Positions 35,136-43,711 of a stretch of DNA of 64,000 nt are shown here, one piece after another. How positions within the stretch are numbered: position 1 is the stretch's first letter; each line of letters begins with the position of its first letter. Source of the stretch: Nocardia sp. BMG111209 (lineage in GTDB: Bacteria > Actinomycetota > Actinomycetes > Mycobacteriales > Mycobacteriaceae); the NCBI RefSeq assembly GCF_000381925.1, contig NZ_KB907309.1, forward strand, positions 248,001-312,000, read 5' to 3'. The notes under the pieces were generated by a model. It made no database searches and was not told the DNA's origin. It saw only the letters and a list, made by a program, of their open reading frames with translations. The translations under genes and the position numbers were made by a program.

Positions 35136-36480
35136 GTCGGTACACCGACGGCGGCTGCTGGCGGTGACGCTGGGTGCGGCGGCCGCCGGGTCGCTGGCGG
35201 CGTGCTCGACCCCGGCCCCCGACCCCGGCCCCGGATTCCGTTCCCCGCACGTCACCGACGCTCCGGCCGCACGTAACGTACGGGATTTCGGCGCGGTCGG
35301 CGACGGTAAGGCCGACGACACCGCGGCCATCGCGGCGGCCGCCGCGGCCGGTGACCGCGCGCTGGTGCTGTATCTGCCCGCGGGCACGTACAAGGTCACC
35401 CGCTGGCCGGACCTCCCGGACTACGCCACGGTGCTCGGCGACGGGGCCGACGCCACCACCGTCACCTACGACGGTGACGGCACCCTGATCTCGCTGCGGG
35501 GCCGGCAACGGGTCCGGTTCCAGCGCATGGGTTTCTATCTGTCCGGGCCGAATTCGACCGCGGTGTGGCTGAACGGGTCCTTCCGGTGCAGCTTCGACGC
35601 GGTGGTGCTGCGCGGGAATCACCTGTCCGGCAACTTCCCCCAGTTCGTCGGCCAGCGCGGGGTGGTGCTCGACGGGAACACCGGTGGCACCGCATTTCTC
35701 AACTGCGATATCAACAACTTCGGGCTGGGCCTGGTCACCTCGTGCATCCAGAACTACGTCACCTCCAGCAAATTCACCAACAACCGGATCGGCGTCCTGG
35801 GCACCGGTAACGATCACAACGCCGGATTGGCGCTGTCCAACGTGGAATTCGTCTCCGACGCGGATCCCCGGACCACCGACCGGCACCTGATCGTGGAGGG
35901 CGCCGCCAACGACTGGTGGCTGACCAACGTGTGGTTCGAGGGCGCCGACACCGCGCTGTCGATCGGCAGCGACAGCGGCGGGCCGGCCCAGTTCGGGATG
36001 GTCAACTGCAAGGTCGCCGCCCGCACGGTATGCCTGGACCTGATCCATTGCCGGCAGCCCTATCTGGCCAATGTGCAGTTCGATCCGGACGGCGACAGCG
36101 TGCCCGTGGAGGTGCGGGTCAACCACGCCGGATGTCCGGAGGGCTCGGCCGTCAATCTGATCTCCGGCTCCCACGACGATCTGGACCTGCGGGTCTTCCC
36201 GGAGAGCTGGTTCGTGGTCGCCCGCGGCCGGGCCCGCGCGACCCGGTTCGTCGGCACCACAGTCCTGCAATCGGGTTCGCCGGATACCGACATCCTCCAG
36301 ATCCAGGACCCGAGCGGTGCGCCGCTCGCGGCCGTATTGCCCAGCGGCGCTTGGATGTCCGATCGGCCGGAGGGTGGCGTGGTGTTGAAGGATCCCGCCG
36401 GGGGTTACTGGCGGCTGTCGGTCGGCGTCGACGGTGTGGTGCACACCGCGCCGCTGGGTAAGGATCGGCCGCGGCTGTGA
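35125..36480 (+). CDS. Tat-type lipoprotein with right-handed beta-helix (pectate lyase-like) domain
   Basis: The 451-residue precursor starts with a twin-arginine-like signal (HRRRLLAVTLGAAAAGSLAAC), ending in a lipobox (LAAC). A pectate-lyase-3-type beta-helix follows, starting NVRDFGAVGDGKADDTAAI and continuing with many short repeats (LNCDINNFGLGL, NRIGVLGTGND). These enzymes bind or cleave polysaccharides. Here it may trim, modify or epimerise the secreted glycan on the outer side of the membrane. Catalytic residues cannot be assigned. It overlaps the upstream gene by 11 bases. Confidence 0.85.
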   Translation: MASESVHRRRLLAVTLGAAAAGSLAACSTPAPDPGPGFRSPHVTDAPAARNVRDFGAVGDGKADDTAAIAAAAAAGDRALVLYLPAGTYKVTRWPDLPDYATVLGDGADATTVTYDGDGTLISLRGRQRVRFQRMGFYLSGPNSTAVWLNGSFRCSFDAVVLRGNHLSGNFPQFVGQRGVVLDGNTGGTAFLNCDINNFGLGLVTSCIQNYVTSSKFTNNRIGVLGTGNDHNAGLALSNVEFVSDADPRTTDRHLIVEGAANDWWLTNVWFEGADTALSIGSDSGGPAQFGMVNCKVAARTVCLDLIHCRQPYLANVQFDPDGDSVPVEVRVNHAGCPEGSAVNLISGSHDDLDLRVFPESWFVVARGRARATRFVGTTVLQSGSPDTDILQIQDPSGAPLAAVLPSGAWMSDRPEGGVVLKDPAGGYWRLSVGVDGVVHTAPLGKDRPRL

Positions 36481-38108
36481 GCGATCGGATTCTGCTGGGC
36501 CCGGTGCCGTTACACGGCAGCGCGGTGCGCATCCGGTCGCCGCGCCCCGCCGACCACGCGGCGTGGCAGGCGGCGCGGCTGCGTGACCGTAAGCTCATCG
36601 AACCGTATTGGCACAGTTCGGAACTCGACTGGGCGGATCGGCACACCGAGCGGCAGTGGATCCACGAGTACGTCGCCGGCGGCGCGGAAGTGCGTGCGGG
36701 ACGGCAACTGTCGGGCGTGATCGAGGTCGACGGCCGGTTCGCCGGGCAGTGCGAACTGTGCCGGCTCGACACCCGCAACGGCGTCGCGGAACTGAGCATC
36801 TGGATCGATTCCCGGTATGCCCGGCACGGGTTCTCTTGTGTGGCAACGGCTCTGGTTCTGGACCATGCCTTCGGGTCGCTCGGCTTGGAGCGGATCCTCG
36901 CCCCGATCGCGCCGGACAACACGGTGGCGATCGCGTTCGCGCAGCGGCTCGGATTCGTGCGGGAGGCGTTGCTGGCGCGGTATTTCGACGCCGGTGGGGC
37001 CCGGACCGATCACGACCTGTGGACACTGATCCGGGCCGATCTGCCGGCGGAAGGGCTGGTGCGCAGTCAACTCCGGCGGATGGAGGACGGGCGTTCGGCG
37101 GGCTCGCCCGTGCCGCTCCCCACGGAGGACGCCGCGCCTCATGGGTCCCGGCTCGGCACGGCCGCACTCGTCGGCGTCCTGACCGCGCGGCACACCGCCT
37201 GGCGGATTCGCCGGACGCTGTCGCTGCTGAGTGGTGATCGATCCGTGCGGTTGAGCGTTCCCGGATACCCCGGAATCGTCCTGCGCAACCGCACTTTCGC
37301 CGACGGTGCCCGTCGTGCCGCGGCGCTCGCGCACGGAGACCCGGTTACGCACCGCGACCCGTATATGCCCGGCGACCCACTGACACACGGTGACCCACTC
37401 ACGTCCAGCGACCCGAACGTGCCCGGTGACCCGTTGACGCACGGCGACCTGCCCACTGCCGGCGGCCTTCACTTGCCCGGCGACCCACTGACACACGGTG
37501 ATCCACTCACCTCCGACGACCTACCCGGGCCCGGCGACCGGCCGGTGTCCAGCGACTCGTACATGCCCGGCGACCCGATGACACACGGCGACTCGCCGGC
37601 ATCCGGTGACCCGCACGGGTCCGGCGGCGACCCGGCCGCACACAATGATTCGCACGGGTCCGGCGACCAGGGTGGGCAGCTCGCCGAGGGTGGGCGGGCT
37701 TCGTGGTGGCGGGAATTCGCGGGCAGCCGAGGTGGTTTGCGGTCGGACGGTGGGCTGGTGCTGGTGTTGGAGGCCGACGGCGCATATGCGGGTGAGTACC
37801 GCGTGTTCGATCTGGACATGTTCGATCGCAATGCGCGGCTGTCCGGCTGGGTCGATCCCGGGCGGGTCGATGCCGGGGTCCGAACCGCTGCGTTGCGCGC
37901 GGTGCTGGATCATGCCGTCGACTCGCTGGGGTTGTACCGGGTGGCGATCGAGATCGATGCCGCCGATACCGGATCCGCCGCGGTCGCCGCCGGGGCGGGG
38001 ATGCTCGCGGAGGGGCTGTTGCGTAATCATCGCGGCTCCGGCGGGCAGCGCGCTGTCCATACGCTCTGGGCACTGACGGTGGCGGAGCCGGAGCGGGAGC
38101 GGGTCTGA
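36477..38108 (+). CDS. Two-domain GNAT acetyltransferase with a repetitive insertion
   Basis: This 543-residue protein contains two RimJ/RimL-like GNAT domains. GNAT1 (about 15-190) is complete: VRIRSPRPADHAAWQAARL, QLSGVIEVDGRFAGQCEL, ELSIWIDSRYARHGFSCVATALVL, and NTVAIAFAQRLGF. GNAT2 (about 230-535) begins VRLSVPGYPGIVLR and ends with LSGWVDPGRVDAGVRTAALRAVL and AAVAAGAGM. Its core is interrupted at about 286-406 by low-complexity repeats based on GDPLTHGDPLTS. GNAT2 lacks a clear acetyl-CoA pyrophosphate loop and may be a pseudo-domain. It probably N-acylates an amino sugar or related group of the repeat unit. The GTG overlaps the preceding stop. Confidence 0.82.
   Translation: MSDRILLGPVPLHGSAVRIRSPRPADHAAWQAARLRDRKLIEPYWHSSELDWADRHTERQWIHEYVAGGAEVRAGRQLSGVIEVDGRFAGQCELCRLDTRNGVAELSIWIDSRYARHGFSCVATALVLDHAFGSLGLERILAPIAPDNTVAIAFAQRLGFVREALLARYFDAGGARTDHDLWTLIRADLPAEGLVRSQLRRMEDGRSAGSPVPLPTEDAAPHGSRLGTAALVGVLTARHTAWRIRRTLSLLSGDRSVRLSVPGYPGIVLRNRTFADGARRAAALAHGDPVTHRDPYMPGDPLTHGDPLTSSDPNVPGDPLTHGDLPTAGGLHLPGDPLTHGDPLTSDDLPGPGDRPVSSDSYMPGDPMTHGDSPASGDPHGSGGDPAAHNDSHGSGDQGGQLAEGGRASWWREFAGSRGGLRSDGGLVLVLEADGAYAGEYRVFDLDMFDRNARLSGWVDPGRVDAGVRTAALRAVLDHAVDSLGLYRVAIEIDAADTGSAAVAAGAGMLAEGLLRNHRGSGGQRAVHTLWALTVAEPERERV
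37332..37694 (+). repeat. In-frame minisatellite encoding GDP-rich repeats inside the second GNAT domain
   Basis: About 360 bases encode imperfect copies of a unit reading roughly GDPLTHGDPLTSSDP. A longer near-copy block of about 48 bases (cccactgacacacggtga core) occurs around 37375 and again around 37485. All copies keep the reading frame. The repeats interrupt the second GNAT core between its first helix region and the central strands. Confidence 0.8.
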
Positions 38109-39448
38109 TGGGTCGTTTCGATCGCAGCAATGCCGTGCAGGACCGTCTGCACGAGGTCGTTCCGGGGGGTGCGCACACCTATGCCCGTGGGGCGGATCAG
38201 TATCCGGAATTCATGGCTCCGGTCCTGGTGCGCGGCAACGGTTGTCGCGTATGGGATTGCGACGGTAACGAATACGTCGAATACGGTATGGGGCTGCGCT
38301 CGGTCACGCTGGGGCACGGGTACGCACCCGTGGTGGCGGCGGTGTCGCGCACCATCGCCGACGGGGTCAACTTCTCGCGGCCGACCGAACTGGAACTGCT
38401 TGCCGCCGAGGACTTCCTGAGTCTGGTGCCCGGTGCGGACATGGTGAAGTTCGCCAAGAACGGCTCGGACGCCACCACCGCGGCGGTGCGGCTGGCCCGC
38501 GCCGTCACCGGCCGCGAGACGGTCGCGATCTGCGATCAGCCGTTCTTCTCCGTCGACGACTGGTTCATCGGCACCACCGCGATGACCGCCGGCATCCCGG
38601 CGTCGGGGGCGACCGTGCGGTTCCCCTACAACGATCTGGATTCGCTTGCCGCCGTGCTGGATTCGCGCGACGTGGCCTGCGTGGTGCTGGAGGCCGCCAC
38701 GGCGACCGCCGAACCCGCACCCGGCTATCTGGCCGGGGTGCGGGCACTGTGCGACCGCTACGGGACGCTGCTGGTGTTCGACGAGATGATCACCGGCTTC
38801 CGCTGGTCGGCCGGCGGCGCACAAGCGGTGTACGGGGTGACCCCGGACCTGTCGTGCTGGGGTAAGGCGATGGGCAACGGATTTCCGATCTCCGCGCTGG
38901 CCGGTCGCCGGGAACTCATGGAACTCGGTGGTCTGCGCACCCAGCGGGACCGGGTGTTCCTGCTGTCGACCACGCACGGCCCGGAAACCGGCTCGCTGGC
39001 GGCGTTCCGCGCGGTCGTGCGGGCCTACGCGGAGACCGATCCGATCGGCCGGATGGAATCCGCCGGTCGCCGGTTGGCCGACGGCGTCAACGCGATCGCC
39101 GCGGAGCTCGGTATCGCCGATCACCTCCAGGTGCTCGGCCGGCCGTCCTGCCTGATCTTCGTCACCCGCGATGCGGAAGGGCTTCCCGCACAACCGTTCC
39201 GGACGCTGTTCCTGCAGGAGATCCTCGAACGCGGCGTGCTCGGCCAGTCCTTCGTCACCTCCGCCGCGCATACCGACGCGGATATCGACCGCACCATCGA
39301 GGCGTGCCGACCGGCCGCCGAAATCTATTCCCGCGCAGTGGAACAGGGCACCGTCGAGGGCCTGCTGCGCGGTCGCCCGGTGGCCCCGGCGCTGCGCGCG
39401 CGGGCCGCACCGCGTTACCTCGAACCCGCGGTGCGACAGCCGCTCTGA
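38108..39448 (+). CDS. Class-III PLP enzyme, glutamate-1-semialdehyde aminomutase-like
   Basis: This 446-residue protein is close to HemL-type fold-type I PLP enzymes: VPGGAHTYARGAD, FAKNGSDATTAAVRLAR, LLVFDEMITGFRW and the lysine motif CWGKAMGNGFPISAL. It is probably not the haem-pathway enzyme, because it sits in a polysaccharide operon and such homologues form separate groups acting on other substrates. It could aminate or isomerise a small compound attached to the glycan, working with the upstream GNAT protein (inference). The ATG overlaps the GNAT stop (TGATG). Confidence 0.87.
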   Translation: MGRFDRSNAVQDRLHEVVPGGAHTYARGADQYPEFMAPVLVRGNGCRVWDCDGNEYVEYGMGLRSVTLGHGYAPVVAAVSRTIADGVNFSRPTELELLAAEDFLSLVPGADMVKFAKNGSDATTAAVRLARAVTGRETVAICDQPFFSVDDWFIGTTAMTAGIPASGATVRFPYNDLDSLAAVLDSRDVACVVLEAATATAEPAPGYLAGVRALCDRYGTLLVFDEMITGFRWSAGGAQAVYGVTPDLSCWGKAMGNGFPISALAGRRELMELGGLRTQRDRVFLLSTTHGPETGSLAAFRAVVRAYAETDPIGRMESAGRRLADGVNAIAAELGIADHLQVLGRPSCLIFVTRDAEGLPAQPFRTLFLQEILERGVLGQSFVTSAAHTDADIDRTIEACRPAAEIYSRAVEQGTVEGLLRGRPVAPALRARAAPRYLEPAVRQPL

Positions 39449-39479
39449 CCTTCCCGATCCACAGACCGAAAGCTTGCCG

Positions 39480-40613
39480 ATGACCCCGCCCCGCATCGCC
39501 CTGGTCCACGAGCGCTTCACCGAATACGGCGGATCCGAGGCGGTCGTCGCGGAGTTCATGAAGACCTGGCCCGGATCGCCGGTCTTCGCCCCGCTGACCA
39601 CCGCCGAATGCCTGGACGCGGTCCGGACGGCCGCGAGCGAATCCCCGCACACCTTCCACACCAGCCGATTGACCCGCGCCTACGAACTGAGCGGACAGCG
39701 TTCGCACGCACCGCTGCTCCCGTTCGTACCCGCCGCCCTGCGCCGGCTGCCGCTGACCGGCCGCTTCGACGCCGTGGTGGTCAGCCATCACGCCTTCGCC
39801 ACCCAGGCCGTCTTCGCCACCGACGCACCGGTCGTCGCCTATGTCCACAGTCCGGCCCGCTGGGCCTGGGATCGCGCCTTCCGCGCCCGCGAGGCCGGCG
39901 GCCGGGCCGGCCGGGCGGCCCTGACCGCACTCGGCAGCCTCGCCCGCCACGGCGAATTGCGCGCCGCGCCGCGGCTCGCGCACGTGGTCGCCAATTCCCA
40001 GGCCGTCGCCGGTCGCGTCCGCGACTGGTGGGGCCTGCCCTCGACGGTGGTGCATCCGCCGGTGCGCATCGACCGCTTCGCCCCCGATCCGGCGGTACCC
40101 CGCGAGGACTTCTTCCTGATCGCCGGCCGCCTGGTCCCCTACAAGCGCGCCGATCTCGCCGTCCGCGCCGCCCAGCGCGCGGGCTGCCGCCTGATCGTGC
40201 TGGGCGAGGGCCGTTTCCGCACCCACCTCGAATCCGTCGCGGGCCCGGAGACCACCTTCCTCGGCGCGGCGCCCGACGACGTCCTGCTCGACATGTACCG
40301 CCGCTGCCGCGCCCTGCTCATGCCCGGCGTCGAGGATTTCGGCATCGTGCCGGTGGAGGCCATGGCCTGCGGTACACCGGTGATCGCGGTCGGCGCCGGC
40401 GGCGCGGTGGACACCGTCCTGCCCGGAATCAGCGGCGAACACATCCGATTCGGCGACGACGACGCGGTGGTCGCCGAATTCGCCCGTGCCATGCGCGATT
40501 TCGACCCCGCGGCCTACGATCCGGCGGTGGTCCGCAAGCACGCCGAATCCTTCTCCCCCGGCGCCTTCCGGCAGCGGATGTCGGAAGTTGTTGCCCACGT
40601 TGTAGTTTCGTGA
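39480..40613 (+). CDS. GT4-type glycosyltransferase, last gene of the polysaccharide operon
   Basis: The 377-residue protein is a GT-B glycosyltransferase with RIALVHERFTEYGGSEAVVAEF at the start, the YVHSPARWAWDRAFR block and the donor-side motifs LIAGRLVPYKRADLAVRAA, RLIVLGEGRF and VEDFGIVPVEAMACGTPVIA. It resembles WcaI/mannosyltransferase-type enzymes. It follows the aminomutase by 31 bases and converges with the hydrolase at 40642. It should add a residue to the repeat unit. Confidence 0.9.
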   Translation: MTPPRIALVHERFTEYGGSEAVVAEFMKTWPGSPVFAPLTTAECLDAVRTAASESPHTFHTSRLTRAYELSGQRSHAPLLPFVPAALRRLPLTGRFDAVVVSHHAFATQAVFATDAPVVAYVHSPARWAWDRAFRAREAGGRAGRAALTALGSLARHGELRAAPRLAHVVANSQAVAGRVRDWWGLPSTVVHPPVRIDRFAPDPAVPREDFFLIAGRLVPYKRADLAVRAAQRAGCRLIVLGEGRFRTHLESVAGPETTFLGAAPDDVLLDMYRRCRALLMPGVEDFGIVPVEAMACGTPVIAVGAGGAVDTVLPGISGEHIRFGDDDAVVAEFARAMRDFDPAAYDPAVVRKHAESFSPGAFRQRMSEVVAHVVVS

Positions 40614-40641
40614 CGAGCAGGCCGGGCTGCGCGCCGGTGAC

Positions 40642-41631
40642 CTAACCGGCCGACCGGGAGTCCGGCCCGGGAAGGGTGGTGGCGGTCGCGAATTCGGCGA
40701 CCGCGTCCTCCAGTTGACGCAGGCCCGGCTCCTCGAGCGGATAGTGGCCGGCGTTCTCCAGCAGCACCCGCTGGACCGGCACCCGGGTGATGCGGGACAG
40801 GAACGATTCGGCCAGATGCGGCGGGGACCAGCGGTCGCGGGCGGGCTGGGTCAGCAGGATCGGGCAGGCGGTGAAGTCCTCCGGTTCGACCGCGGGACGG
40901 TAGTTCAGGTAGCTGCTCAGGAAGCGGATCGGGACCCGGTTGCCCGCGGAGGTGGGGTCGGCGATCATGAGGCGCAGAGCGGCCGGATCGTTCACCAGCG
41001 CGGACATCTTGGCGGCGAGGGTCATGGGGTAGCGGACCCGGCCGGCGGGGGTGGGGGCCAGGAGGCGCAGGAAGGGGGCGCCGACGCGGGCGTTGAGCAG
41101 GTCGTGGGCCGTTTCGTCGCGGACCTGCTGGACACGCTGGTCGAGGAACGTCATGCCGACTATGCCGTGCAGGGTGTTCGCGGGGGCCTTCGCGGCCACA
41201 TGGTAGGCCAGCATGCCGCCCGCGCTGAGGCCGTAGAGGATGATCGGACGGTCGTCGCGGGCACGTTCGTGGGCGAGGTAGTCGACCACGAGGTCGACCC
41301 AGTCCTCGTAGGTGGGGGTGTGGCCGCGGCGGAGACGGGTGAGGCCGTAGCCGAGGTTGTCGAGGGCGATGGTTTCGAAGCCGCGGCGGGCCAGGGGGGC
41401 GCCGAGGATCAGGGTGAGGTGGCGGCCGTTGGTGCCCACGCCGTGGTGCAGGAGGATCTTCGCGGGGGCCGCCGGGGCGGGATAGCGGTCGAGGTGGATC
41501 TCGTGGCCTCGCCAGGGCCAGAATTCCTCCGTGGGGGCCGTCTGCTCGGTCAGGTGCAGGCGGGCGGGCAGGAGGCGTTGTAGCGCCTGCCAATCCGGTT
41601 GGTCACGGTAGGCGGCGGGGGTGGTGTGCAC
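40642..41631 (-). CDS. Alpha/beta-fold hydrolase
   Basis: The protein has 329 residues with an alpha/beta hydrolase core: ILLHHGVGTNGRHLTL (oxyanion hole), nucleophile Ser in YGLSAGGM, an acid in the QPARDRWSPP region and the His in NAGHYPLEE. Active-site residues are present, so it should be functional, but substrate is unknown. The GTG start has a near-perfect GGAAGGAG site. It is divergent from the DUF6153-like gene. Confidence 0.88.
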   Translation of the reverse strand: MHTTPAAYRDQPDWQALQRLLPARLHLTEQTAPTEEFWPWRGHEIHLDRYPAPAAPAKILLHHGVGTNGRHLTLILGAPLARRGFETIALDNLGYGLTRLRRGHTPTYEDWVDLVVDYLAHERARDDRPIILYGLSAGGMLAYHVAAKAPANTLHGIVGMTFLDQRVQQVRDETAHDLLNARVGAPFLRLLAPTPAGRVRYPMTLAAKMSALVNDPAALRLMIADPTSAGNRVPIRFLSSYLNYRPAVEPEDFTACPILLTQPARDRWSPPHLAESFLSRITRVPVQRVLLENAGHYPLEEPGLRQLEDAVAEFATATTLPGPDSRSAG

Positions 41632-41751
41632 CGGGCTCCTTCCTGCACATCGGATGCAGTGGGGTCTTCATCGGATTCATCGGATCGGCGGGCGTTTGCG
41701 AAACGTGTTCGCGAGAGCGGTTTCGGGCGAACCGGTCCGTAGGATGGCGGC

Positions 41752-42234
41752 GTGGTCGAACAGCGGCGGCGGTCGCGGGTGCCCCGGTGGGTCCGGGCGC
41801 TCGGATTGCTGCTGCTCGTCTTCGGTATCGCGACCATGCACGCCGGGGTGTTCTGCGTCGGCGGACAGATGCACGACGGGATGTCCGGGCATGTGGCGGC
41901 CGGGCATGTGGCGGCCGGCGCGTCCGAGGTCGCCGTGCACAAAGTCGCCACGCACGCGGTCGGCGCGCCCGAGGTAGCCACGCGCGAGGTTGCTGTGCAC
42001 GGCGAGGTCGCCACGCGCGAGGCGAGCGGGGCCGGGCACGGGGCGATTCATGCGTGCAAGTTCGTGCTGTCCCGGTCGGTCCCGGATCTCGGGATGGTCC
42101 CGCTCGATCACGTCGGGGCAGGGGCCGACGATCACGCGGCGCGATTGCGCGCCGGGCTCGCGCGTGGGCATCGGGGGCGGCCGCCACCCTGGACGGTGCC
42201 CTCGTTGGCCGAATTGTCGATTCTGCGGATCTGA
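41752..42234 (+). CDS. DUF6153-like membrane/secreted protein with His-rich repeats
   Basis: The 160-residue protein has an N-terminal membrane segment or signal (WVRALGLLLLVFGIATMHAGVF). A His/Val/Ala-rich repetitive stretch follows (GMSGHVAAGHVAAG, then several copies of EVAT/VAVH), then a conserved-looking CKFVL segment. This resembles actinobacterial DUF6153 proteins, whose function is unknown. His residues suggest metal binding. The start is GTG. It precedes a DUF305 lipoprotein by about 80 bases. Confidence 0.65.
   Translation: MVEQRRRSRVPRWVRALGLLLLVFGIATMHAGVFCVGGQMHDGMSGHVAAGHVAAGASEVAVHKVATHAVGAPEVATREVAVHGEVATREASGAGHGAIHACKFVLSRSVPDLGMVPLDHVGAGADDHAARLRAGLARGHRGRPPPWTVPSLAELSILRI
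41885..42030 (+). repeat. Imperfect in-frame repeats in the DUF6153-like gene
   Basis: The region starts with two copies of GGGCATGTGGCGGCC and continues with degenerate copies of a unit including GAGGTCGCCACGCGCGAG. All differ by multiples of three, so the reading frame is kept. Confidence 0.6.
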
Positions 42235-42314
42235 CGGATTTTCGTCGCCGCCGCGCTGTCGTGGTGGCGATTTCGTTCTGTCTTCCCTTCTCACAATTCA
42301 CCAGGAGAGCTCTC

Positions 42315-42932
42315 ATGTTCGGTACCCGTACCGTATACGTCCTCGGCGCAACCGGATTCGCGTTGCTCGTCGCGGGGTGCGGCAACTCGACGTCCTCGCA
42401 TTCGCCGGAAATGACGATGTCCACCACGTCCGGCGCCGCGATGCGGACCGATTTCGACGACGCGGATGTCTCGTTTCTGCAGATGATGTATCCGCATCAC
42501 GCACAGGCCGTCGCGATGGCGCAGTTGGTGCCGTCGCGATCACAGAACCAACAGGTCGTGGCGCTGGCCGCGGCCATCCGGGACGCGCAGGCACCCGAGA
42601 TGGAACGGATGAGCGCGCTGCTGCGCGGTTTCGGAAAGCCCGCGCCCGCCACCGGCGGCCACGCGATGCCGGATATCTCCGATATGCCGGGCATGTCGAC
42701 CACGCCGGGCATGATGCCCGATGCCGATATGGCGAAATTGCGGGCCCTGTCCGGGCCGGAATTCGATCGGGCCTGGTTGCAGATGATGATCGACCATCAC
42801 AGCGGGGCGATCACCATGGCGAACGACGAACTCGCGCACGGCTCCAACGCCGATTCGAAGGCGCTGGCGCAGTCCATCGTCACCGCGCAGCAGAGTGAGA
42901 TCGATCGGATGCGCACGATGCTCGGCAGCTGA
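42315..42932 (+). CDS. DUF305 family lipoprotein
   Basis: The 205-residue precursor has a lipoprotein signal ending in LLVAGC. It carries two DUF305 halves: DVSFLQMMYPHHAQAVAMA near 55 and AWLQMMIDHHSGAITMA near 155. The linker is Met-rich (DISDMPGMSTTPGMMPDADM). DUF305 is a ferritin-like four-helix fold, with conserved HH and Met residues suggesting copper or other metal binding at the cell surface. A GGAGAG site lies at 42304-42309. Together with the upstream His-rich protein it may form a metal-handling pair. Confidence 0.9.
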   Translation: MFGTRTVYVLGATGFALLVAGCGNSTSSHSPEMTMSTTSGAAMRTDFDDADVSFLQMMYPHHAQAVAMAQLVPSRSQNQQVVALAAAIRDAQAPEMERMSALLRGFGKPAPATGGHAMPDISDMPGMSTTPGMMPDADMAKLRALSGPEFDRAWLQMMIDHHSGAITMANDELAHGSNADSKALAQSIVTAQQSEIDRMRTMLGS

Positions 42933-42938
42933 CCACGG

Positions 42939-42968
42939 GTCCGGTCCGGGGTCGGCCCCGGACCGGAC
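42939..42968 (+). terminator. Hairpin terminator after the DUF305 gene
   Basis: GTCCGGTCCGGGG at 42939-42951 pairs perfectly with 42956-42968 around a TCGG loop, six bases after the stop codon. There is no strong U-tract, as is common in actinomycetes. Confidence 0.7.
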
Positions 42969-43038
42969 GGCCGGATCGTGACGATTTTCGGCCGGATCGG
43001 TGCTGGTAGGCGGCCGCGCGATCCGCGACGATCGGTTC

Positions 43039-43662
43039 ATGTCCGCCGACGCGTTGCAGTTGCCCGAGGATCCGATCGTCGCACCGGTCCTGGAGATCGT
43101 GCGGGCGGAGGAGTCGGCGGCCGTCGCCAACCACAGCCTGCGCAGTTATCTGTTCGCACGGTTGCTGGCGCGGCACGAAGAGCTGGTCGTCGCCGAGCGC
43201 ACGCTGTTCGCGGCGTGCGTCCTGCACGACATCGGATTGACCGCGCGCGGCAACGGGAATCAGCGGTTCGAGGTGGACGGGGCCGATGCCGCGGACTCGC
43301 TCCTGACGCCGCTCGGGGTGCCGGCGGCGGAGCGCGCGCTGATCTGGGAGGCGATCGCGCTGCACACCTCGGGCGGGATCGCGGAACGGCGGGGACCGCT
43401 GGCCTATCTCACCCGCTCCGGTGTCGGGATCGACTTCGGGCGCGGCTCGGCGGTGATCACCGAGGAGCAGGCGGTCGCGATCCACGCCGCCTATCCGCGG
43501 CTGGCGATGGCGAGTTCGCTCGTCGACGCGGTTGTCGTTCAGGCCGAAGCGAATCCGGCGAAGGCGGCGCCGTACACCTTTGCCGGTGATCTGCTACGCG
43601 AACGCCGTGCGGGCGAGACCGGGCTGGAGCGGGCCGCGGCCGCCGGACGCTGGGGCGGCTGA
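43039..43662 (+). CDS. HD-domain protein (phosphohydrolase-like)
   Basis: The protein has 207 residues and one HD domain: NHSLRSYLFARLLA (first metal His), CVLHDIGLT (HD pair) and later EAIALHTSGG and SSLVDAVV, which complete the metal site. It resembles cyanamide-hydratase-like and small HD hydrolases and should bind divalent metal. Substrate is unknown. The start is ATG at 43039. Confidence 0.85.
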   Translation: MSADALQLPEDPIVAPVLEIVRAEESAAVANHSLRSYLFARLLARHEELVVAERTLFAACVLHDIGLTARGNGNQRFEVDGADAADSLLTPLGVPAAERALIWEAIALHTSGGIAERRGPLAYLTRSGVGIDFGRGSAVITEEQAVAIHAAYPRLAMASSLVDAVVVQAEANPAKAAPYTFAGDLLRERRAGETGLERAAAAGRWGG

Positions 43663-43711
43663 TCCGGTCGGCCTGCGCGAGAACGGGTTTCGTCAGTCGA
43701 AGCCGCCTGCC

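Noticed and set aside
38108..39448. Calling the PLP enzyme HemL of haem synthesis
   Set aside because: It is coupled to polysaccharide genes and no haem genes are present, so a specialised homologue is more likely.
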